From Leptobrachium leishanense (lineage: Eukaryota; Chordata; Amphibia; Anura; Megophryidae), in the NCBI GenBank assembly GCA_009667805.1, contig CM019064.1, forward strand, positions 113,620,328 to 113,684,327: a stretch of 64,000 nt of DNA, in the 5' to 3' direction. Position numbers and translations under genes: made by a program. The notes beneath the pieces were generated by a model. The model did not search any database. It saw only the letters and a program-made list of their open reading frames with translations, and was not told where the DNA came from. Shown piece after piece: positions 57,601 through 64,000 of this stretch (positions are counted from its first letter, which is position 1; every line of letters starts with the position of its first letter).

Positions 57601-58649
57601 CAGGGGCGGACTGACCCATCGGGCACTCGGGCACTGCCCGAGGGCCCGCGGGTCAGTAGGAGCCCGGGTGGGGCAACACACTGGGCCCCCGCCGGTTTCC
57701 CTCTGCCTCTGATCATAAAAATGAACAGACAGCCAGCGGCGCACTGTGAAAACACTGCGGTGGCCAAAAACGCTGCGGTGCGGCGCCAGTTCAACGTGCC
57801 TGCTCCAGTGTTAGACAGGGATGCAGGCACGCTCCAGGTGCCACCGCAGCATTTTCAGACTGCGTCGCTGGCTGCCTGTAAATTTCTACGATCAGCGGGA
57901 AACCGACGGGTGCTCACTGTGTCGCCCCAAACCGGGCCCCTACTGACCCGCATCCCGAAAAAGCCGGTGAGTGGGGAGGGGGTGCAGGGCAATATGTATC
58001 CATGTTTGAGCTGCTGGGGGCAATTAATATCCATGTTTGAGCTACTGGGGGCAATTTATATCCATGTTTGTGCTGTTGGGGGCAATTCATATCCATGTTT
58101 GAGCTACTGGAGGCAATTAATATCCATGTTTGAGCTGTTGGGGCAATTAATATCCATGTTTGAGCTGCTGGGGGCAATTCATATCCATGTTTGAGCTGCT
58201 GGGGCAATTCATATCCATGTTTGAGCTGCTGGTGGCAATTAATATCCATGTTTATGCTGCCGGGGGCAATTAATATCCATGTTTGAGCTGCTGGGGGCAA
58301 TTCATAACCACGTTTGAGCTGCTGGGGGCAATATATATCCACGTTTGAGCTGCTGGGGGCAGTATATATCCACATGTGAGCTGCTGGAGGCAATATATAC
58401 CCACGTGTGAGCTGCTGGGGGCAATATATACCCACGTGTGAGCTGCTGAGGGCAATATATACCCACGTGTGAGCAGCTGGGGGCAAGGGCAATATATACC
58501 CACGTGTGAGCTGCTGGGGGCAATATATACCCATGTGTTGCGTTGTAGGGGATGTTTTTTTATGGGTGTGGCCTCCTGTGGGTGCGGAACAAGGGGGCCC
58601 CATGACCTCCTATTGCCCGGGGGGCCCATTAGTTGTCAGTCCGCCCCTG
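57601..58649. mobile_element. hAT-type element with perfect 8-bp duplications and minisatellite
   Basis: ATCATCAG flanks both ends (57593-57600, 58650-58657) exactly. The ends CAGGGGCGGACTGACC and, inverted, CAGGGGCGGACTGACA are near-identical inverted repeats. The interior is GC-rich (57620-57970), followed by a minisatellite (57985-58540). No transposase is encoded; the small frames on both strands are repeat artefacts. The perfect duplication indicates a young insertion. Confidence 0.92.
57985..58540. repeat. minisatellite built on atatccatgtttgagctgct
   Basis: About 17 units of roughly 31 bp share atatccatgtttgagctgct and gggggcaatt. Inverted, this reads agcagctcaaacatggatat, related to the units at 41680 and 47685. 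Units near the right end drift to atacccacgtgtgagc. Confidence 0.88.
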
Positions 58650-58657
58650 ATCATCAG

Positions 58658-58917
58658 CCTTACCAAATTCACACCATTAATGCTCTGTGTGCACGAGAAA
58701 GCAATAAAAAAATACCACAAATACTGGAAGAGATTAATGATAAAATGCCTTTGTGAAAAATGTTGCAATGCCCCTAGGTAATCAACTTTGCATGTCTACA
58801 CATCAAAAGTAAAATGAAGATGTATTTTTGTCATTTGTTCCCTTTTCTTTAGTATTTTATGTAACATATAAAACATATTTTTTCATCAGCAAAGACATTT
58901 TTTTATATCAATCTTTT
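58658..58917. other. unassigned sequence
   Basis: No gene or repeat terminus is recognised. Confidence 0.3.
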
Positions 58918-58921
58918 TTAA

Positions 58922-59260
58922 CCCCTTCACTACCAAGTGATTTTCCAAAAATCCACTGTCAGGAACTAGTGTTTTTTAAAAATTATTTTTAATTATTTAT
59001 ACAATAAAAATATTTGGGAATATTCCCACTGTATTCCTTACAGTAATAATCTATTTGCAATCAGATAATGCCATCTACTGGTCAAGTGTAGTTACTGCAG
59101 GTAGAACTGCAGCTAGTGGCTCTGTGTAGTCTGAGGAATGCCCGAGATGTCAGGACATTCCCCAGCCCATCTTAACCAGTTTTAGCATCTTGGATATTAT
59201 GCATACAGTGCTAAAACCTATGAGGGGCACCTGCTGGAGCCCAAATAAAAGCAAAACTTG
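58922..59260 (+). mobile_element. TTAA family B MITE, fragment
   Basis: It starts ccccttcactaccaag after TTAA (58918-58921) and carries the family blocks in order (actgtcaggaactagtg, gaatattccc, gccatctactggtc, ttttagcatcttgg). The right end is lost. Confidence 0.6.
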
Positions 59261-59289
59261 TTTGTATCAAATGGAGAGAGAGAGAGATT

Positions 59290-59765
59290 CTTACCAGGGA
59301 CACCCAGAGGGAAGGAACTGTCCACTATAAAATAAAAAGCTATATAAAAAAAAAGGAATTAAACATTTTGCTGAAAAAATCCTGAAAAATGCCCAAAAAA
59401 TCCTAAAAAATTAATAAAGAGACTTTTTGCTGCAAATTAAAATAATACACAGTTGATTAAATATTTAAGAAAAACAAGGATTTTTTTTACATTGAAACCT
59501 ATGGGATTCGCCTGTTTAAAGATGTCAAATGAAACCCCTCAAAATCAGAGAATTTCACTGCTGTTCGGTGTTCTCTGAATAGATTAACCATTACTTCTCT
59601 ATGGGGAGTTCACTGCCGCCAAAGGTCACCATATTTCGCTGGCAATTCGCCAACATTTGGCGAATTGCAAGCTTTTTGAATAGTTGAATGGCTACAAAAT
59701 TGCACCGTATAGGGAAATTCACCGTTCGGTGCAATTCCGTGGCCAATTCGGTGTTCTTTGAATAA
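59290..59765 (+). mobile_element. relic of the 60845-type MITE
   Basis: Blocks actttttgctgcaaatt, acattgaaacctatgggatt and gtgttctttgaataaccc correspond to the inner and right parts of the 60845 element. The left end is missing. Confidence 0.55.
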
Positions 59766-59897
59766 CCCCTCGAGTCTAGAATTGCCTCTGCACTATTGTC
59801 TTTCTCGCATTCGCACCTGTACCAAACCATCCACCTGTGCTAATATTTTCAATCCAGCTGTTCTTTTTGTTCTTCTTATACTTACAACTCTATTTAA

Positions 59898-60343
59898 CCC
59901 ATTCACTACCATGATTGTGTACATTTTATTTTCATAAGAAGCCAAGGTGCCCTGAGAACGATCTGCTGTTTTTCTGGAGCAGTGCAAAGGCATTTGATTT
60001 ATTGCAAACAAAATTTGTTTGGATCTGGTCTCCAAACCTTTAGAGCATCTTCCTATAGTGGCAGCATACCGATACACTGCAGCTCACTGAACTGCTCTCA
60101 GTCTCCGTAACAGATACTACTTCCTGTCTGCATCTGTCTCTGGGACATATGCAGCAGTAGCAAAATTTGACCAGCAGGGGGAGCTTCCTGCCTGTCAAAT
60201 GAGCTTATTGTATTGCATTGCTTCTTTAGAATGCTAGATGTTACATACCTTGTTATAGCGTGGATAATGGAAAATAATCTTCCGTAAACCAACTGATTTC
60301 TGACAGTGTTTTTTTTGTGATAAACTACTTGGTTGCAAAGGGG
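59898..60343 (+). mobile_element. TTAA-flanked MITE, family B
   Basis: TTAA flanks both ends (59894-59897, 60344-60347). The start is cccattcactaccatg; the right end, inverted, is cccctttgcaacc. It is 446 bp, non-coding, and internally different from the longer family members. Confidence 0.55.
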
Positions 60344-60347
60344 TTAA

Positions 60348-60842
60348 TACATTAAATTGATGCTACAAATGCTACAAAAATAAGAGCTAAACTAGCACCT
60401 TTTCTGAGATTATCTGATTAAATTATTATTGGCAATATGCATTTAAAATCACTAGTTAAAACATGCTTACATACTTTCACATATTGCCTTGAAATACCTG
60501 CACACTGTATGTGTGAGAAATAGGTGCACTCCTGCCAAGACGTATTGCAAATTACTGAAAATAGCAGCAGTTGGAAACAAGTTTAATAAACGTTCTCTGT
60601 ATGCAGGGTGCAGGTTGTGTTCATTTTTCACATACCATACTAGTTGCGAAGACAGAGGTGTGGCATCTTGGGTATACATGTTTTTACAGACACTATTCAT
60701 CATTCTTTCATAGTACATATTAGAATTTCTTTAAAGGGAAACAATCATTTTAGATATACGTGTGGTATTGTGCAGCGGATTTATCTGTCATGATGTTACT
60801 AAATTCACAATTCTATTCTAGAATACTGACATATACTGCATA
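60348..60842. other. unassigned sequence
   Basis: No gene or terminal repeat is recognised. Confidence 0.35.
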
Positions 60843-60844
60843 TA

Positions 60845-61772
60845 CAGGGTAATTCAAAGAGACTGGAAAAGTCACCGCACGTTCGGTGACTTTTTGTTCC
60901 CTTCAATTCGGTTTGTTTAGCCGATCCCATTTCGGTGACCCTGCGGTGTATTCAGCAAGTATCACAGGGTCCCTGAATTGCAGGGAAAGGCTGCCGCAAA
61001 CCCGACGAAAAGGAACCGCAAAACCCAGCGAATGCACGCCGAAAACCCGCAAAAACATCTGGATTAACCTGCGAAAACCACCAAAAAACCCGAGCAGGAG
61101 CCGATCGCCCGCAGCGAAGCTGCCAGGAAAAAGCCGAGAAAGCCGAGACCGCAGACAGAGTGAAGTGAATAAATTAGGAAAACAGTTTGTATGAATGTTT
61201 GAAAAGTGAAACGCTGTTTGCAAAGAAAGTACTGAGTGAAAATGTCTGAAATTTACATATGAGGTCCAATGAATGATAATAAAAAGGGCTGTTACAGGAA
61301 AAATAAGTAAACTTAAAAAAAAAAAATGAAATCTGACTTTTTAAAAAAAGAAAATCCGGAAAAATGCTTAAAATATCCTAAAAAATCTATAAATAAAGAG
61401 ACTCTTTCCTGCAGAATATTATAATGAACGGTTTATTAGATATTGAATTAAAACGGGAATATTTTTAACATTGAAGCCTATGGGATTCTCCTGAATAATT
61501 CTGCCGCATGAAACCACCGAATGGCAGGGCATTAGGGGAACCTTTCACTGCTAGTTTTTGCTCTCTGAATAGCCAAAGCATTTCTTCTCTATGGGGGATT
61601 TCACTGCCCTCGAACAGGCACCGAACAGGCACCGTATGTGCAGACAATTCGCCAGGATTTGGCGAAATGCCTGCTCTCTCGATAGCTGAATGGCCAAGAA
61701 AGGTAACCGAACGCTGAATTTCAGCATTCGGTTCCCTTTCGGCAGCCATTCGGATCTCTTTGAGTTACCATG
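60845..61772 (+). mobile_element. Tc1-type MITE, longest copy
   Basis: The left end CAGGGTAATTCAAAGAGACT follows TA (60843-60844), and the right end, inverted, CATGGTAACTCAAAGAGATC is followed after one base by TA. The interior has inverted blocks (cattcggtt and aaccgaa-like words) and a conserved middle (aatgtctgaaatttacatat, gaatgataataaaaag, tgcagaatattataatgaac). Relatives lie at 31681, 33240, 35648 and 59290. It is non-coding as far as can be seen. Confidence 0.6.
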
Positions 61773-61834
61773 ATAGTAATACAATTGGAGAATACATGGG
61801 AGTTCTGATTTGTAAGCACAGAAGTCGAGTATTA

Positions 61835-62454
61835 GGCCCATGTCAGACGAATGCAGTGATCACAACCGTGTTGCCGCACAGTTTAACGTCCGTCGTAGCC
61901 TAGAATCATGAGCAATGGAGACCCATACACATACAGGGCTATTCAGAGAGAGGTGAAAAGCAGGAGAATGACTGGAGAATGGAAAATTCTAGATCAAAAT
62001 AGCCAAACCATAAAAATTCTCCCATTTATCTCACTTTCCAAATCGGCTATTTTGACCTAGACTTTTCCATTCTCCAGTCATTCTCCTGCTTTTCACTGCT
62101 CTCTGAATAACCCTGTAAGTGTGTCCGCACCAAACTGCGCACGCACAACGCACGTGGCAAACGGACGCAAGTTAGGCAAGAACGAAAAAACGCTAACACG
62201 GATGTGCAGAGTGCGCCACGTCCGCGTAGCGTTTTGTGTGCGTGATGAGGAGACGTCAGACGCAGCGCATTTGCGATGTCCAGCACCTTGACGCACAAAA
62301 TGCCTTTTCATATACTTTTTTCATATTAATTTTGTTTCCCATATTTCCCTTTTTTTCTACGTCCGTCATAAAAAACGGACTGTGTGGTGTCTACAGTATC
62401 TTTCGTCAGAACGTCCGTCCATTGTTCACGCACGTAGAGTGCGCTCAGACTGCC
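61835..62454. mobile_element. PIF/Harbinger-like MITE with nested insertion
   Basis: TTA lies at 61832-61834 and 62455-62457. The ends GGCCCATGTCAGACGAATGC and, inverted, GGCAGTCTGAGCGCACTC are related. It matches the 1726 element (gtgttgccgcac, ggcaagaacg, gtgcgccacgtccg). It is interrupted by the 182-bp MITE at 61934. Confidence 0.68.
61934..62115. mobile_element. 182-bp palindromic Tc1/mariner-type MITE
   Basis: The ends CAGGGCTATTCAGAGAGAG and CTCTCTGAATAACCCTG are flanked by TA on both sides (61932-61933, 62116-62117). Most of the element folds on itself (gaatgactggagaatgg pairs with ccattctccagtcattc). Same length as the copy at 3758. Confidence 0.82.
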
Positions 62455-62459
62455 TTAAT

Positions 62460-63005
62460 CTAAAAAATATATATATTTTAGCCTAATTGCTGCAATTGTC
62501 TGACATTTTCTCTTGCAAATAATGACTTTTTTACTCCTATAGTTGAATGCAATGCAATCTCTTTTCCTATATACCTTTGTAAGATGGTCTCAATAAGCAT
62601 CCTCCACAGCATTGAAACCAATGAGCGAATGTTTCAGTGGACGAATCACAGTACTGAGTCTGCCGGCTTCTAATGGAGGTTGAATATGTTGGAATAACTC
62701 CACGAAGGCGGAAAATAAATATGTTGATTGAATCGTTGAAATGTTTATTCTTTCCCAAAATTGGAATTATTAAGGCTAGCTGTAACAATCACTAGAATGA
62801 CCATTTATCCTCCACACTGAGAAATGTTTTTCATTTAAGAAAACCACAGACAATTTTCCCTTTTAAACCTTATGTTTTCCATCTTTCATTGCAGGTTTGA
62901 TGTTTACCCTGGGTCAATATTACATTTTCAGTGAGATCCCTATATCACCTTGTATTGCTGAAGAGAAGTTCACCACCTCGCTGTAAAAAAGATCAAACCC
63001 TGTAG
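62460..63005. other. unassigned sequence next to the satellite
   Basis: No gene or repeat terminus is recognised. Confidence 0.35.
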
Positions 63006-63009
63006 GCGG

Positions 63010-64000
63010 AATGAACTGATGAGTGGAATGAATGAACTGATGGGCGGAATGAATGAACTGATGGGTGGAATTAATGAACTGATGGGCGGAATTAATGAAC
63101 TGATAGGCGGAACTAATGAACTGATGGGCGGAATGAATGAACTGATGGGCGGAATTAATGAACTGATGGGCGGAATGAATGAACTGATGGGTGGAATTAA
63201 TGAACTGATGGGCGGAATTAATGAACTGATGGGCGGAATTAATGAACTGATGGGCGGAATGAATGAACTGATGGGCGGAATTAATGAACTGATGGGCGGA
63301 ATTAATGAACTGATGGGTGGAATGAATGAACTGATGGGTGGAATTAATGAACTGATGGGTGGAATGAATGAACTGATGGGTGGAATTAATGAACTGATGG
63401 GCGGAATTAATGAACTGATGGGTGGAATGAATGAACTGATGGGCAGAATTAATGAACTGATGGGCGGAATTAATGAACTGATGGGCGAAATTAATGAACT
63501 GATGGGCGGAATTAATGAACTGATGGGTGGAATGAATGAACTGATGGGCGGAATTAATGAACTGATGGGCGGAATGAATGAACTGATGGGTGGAATTAAT
63601 GAACTGATGGGTGGAATGAATGAACTGATGGGTGGAATTAATGAACTGATGGGCGGAATTAATGAACTGATGGGCGAAATTAATGAACTGATGGGTGGAA
63701 TGAATGAACTGATGGGTGGAATGAATGAACTGATGGGTGGAATTAATGAACTGATGGGCGGAATTAATGAACTGATGGGTGGAATGAATGAACTGATGGG
63801 CGGAATTAATGAACTGATGGGCGGAATTAATGAACTGATGGGCGAAATTAATGAACTGATGGGCGGAATTAATGAACTGATGGGTGGAATGAATGAACTG
63901 ATGGGTGGAATTAATGAACTGATGGGTGGAATGAATGAACTGATGGGTGGAATTAATGAACTGATGGGCGGAATTAATGAACTGATGGGTGGAATGAATG
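63010..64000. repeat. 20-bp satellite, continues past the window end
   Basis: About 47-49 units of ggaattaatgaactgatggg vary mainly at two sites: C or T in the gg[c/t]gga word and G or T in aat[g/t]aatg. The two sites are not independent; T with G and C with T are the common pairings. Rarer units carry cgaaatt or cagaatt. The array is cut by the window edge. Confidence 0.95.

Noticed and set aside
63010..64000. CRISPR-like regular direct repeats
   Set aside because: Units are contiguous with no unique spacers, in a eukaryotic sequence; it is a satellite.

Overview
This 64 kb window looks like a transposon-dense, non-genic stretch of a vertebrate chromosome. An anuran amphibian with a large genome is the best guess. 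The basis is the mix seen here: L2, Tx1/L1-like and SGNH-ORF1 LINEs, Ty3/Gypsy LTR elements, IR/DR-type Tc1 elements, hAT, PIF/Harbinger and TTAA-flanked piggyBac-like MITEs, and long minisatellites. I found no host exon, tRNA or rRNA. The species is inferred only from repeat content.

Layout. 0-12.4 kb: MITEs of several families, a dead Tc1-like remnant (6.0-6.9 kb), a TTAA-flanked element built of consecutive GC-rich hairpins (8.4-9.6 kb), and a 1.7 kb hAT-type element with a perfect 8-bp target duplication (10.7-12.4 kb). 12.8-22.1 kb: an LTR-like unit repeated three times, each copy followed by an expanding 24/19-bp minisatellite. The last copy contains a large hAT-like composite, itself hit by an ORF1-only half-LINE (18.75-21.3 kb) and by a short retro-insert with a 15-bp target duplication and a hammerhead-ribozyme-like fold (21.4 kb). 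23.05-24.62 kb: a complete Tc1-type transposon with an uninterrupted 340-aa DD34E transposase. 24.65-30.8 kb (minus strand): an L2-type LINE with only two nonsense codons in about 1066 codons and a two-monomer 5' UTR, nested in a more decayed L2 copy.

31-39 kb: MITE relics, the 3' LTR of a second Gypsy-like element with an internal 24-bp minisatellite, and a second serial-hairpin element (37.4-38.6 kb). 39.3-50.7 kb: a nest in which a dead Tc1-like element was split by a 10.2 kb minus-strand Ty3/Gypsy element (4-bp duplication, polypurine tract, LTR remains), which in turn received a hAT element (8-bp duplication) and a second minisatellite-bearing insert. 51.0-51.6 kb: a Tx1/L1-like 3' fragment. 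52.25-56.96 kb (plus strand): a LINE with an SGNH-esterase ORF1 and an APE-RT ORF2 broken once by frameshift and once by a stop. 57.6-58.65 kb: another hAT element with perfect 8-bp duplications and a minisatellite related to those at 42 and 48 kb. 58.9-62.5 kb: MITEs, some nested. 63.0-64.0 kb: a 20-bp satellite running off the end.

How the parts work together: only the Tc1 transposase at 23.4 kb looks intact. The other coding remains are dead or nearly dead. The most unusual patterns are (1) two serial-hairpin elements whose stems differ by compensating changes, (2) related minisatellites inside different hAT elements, and (3) the hammerhead-like fold at 21.4 kb.
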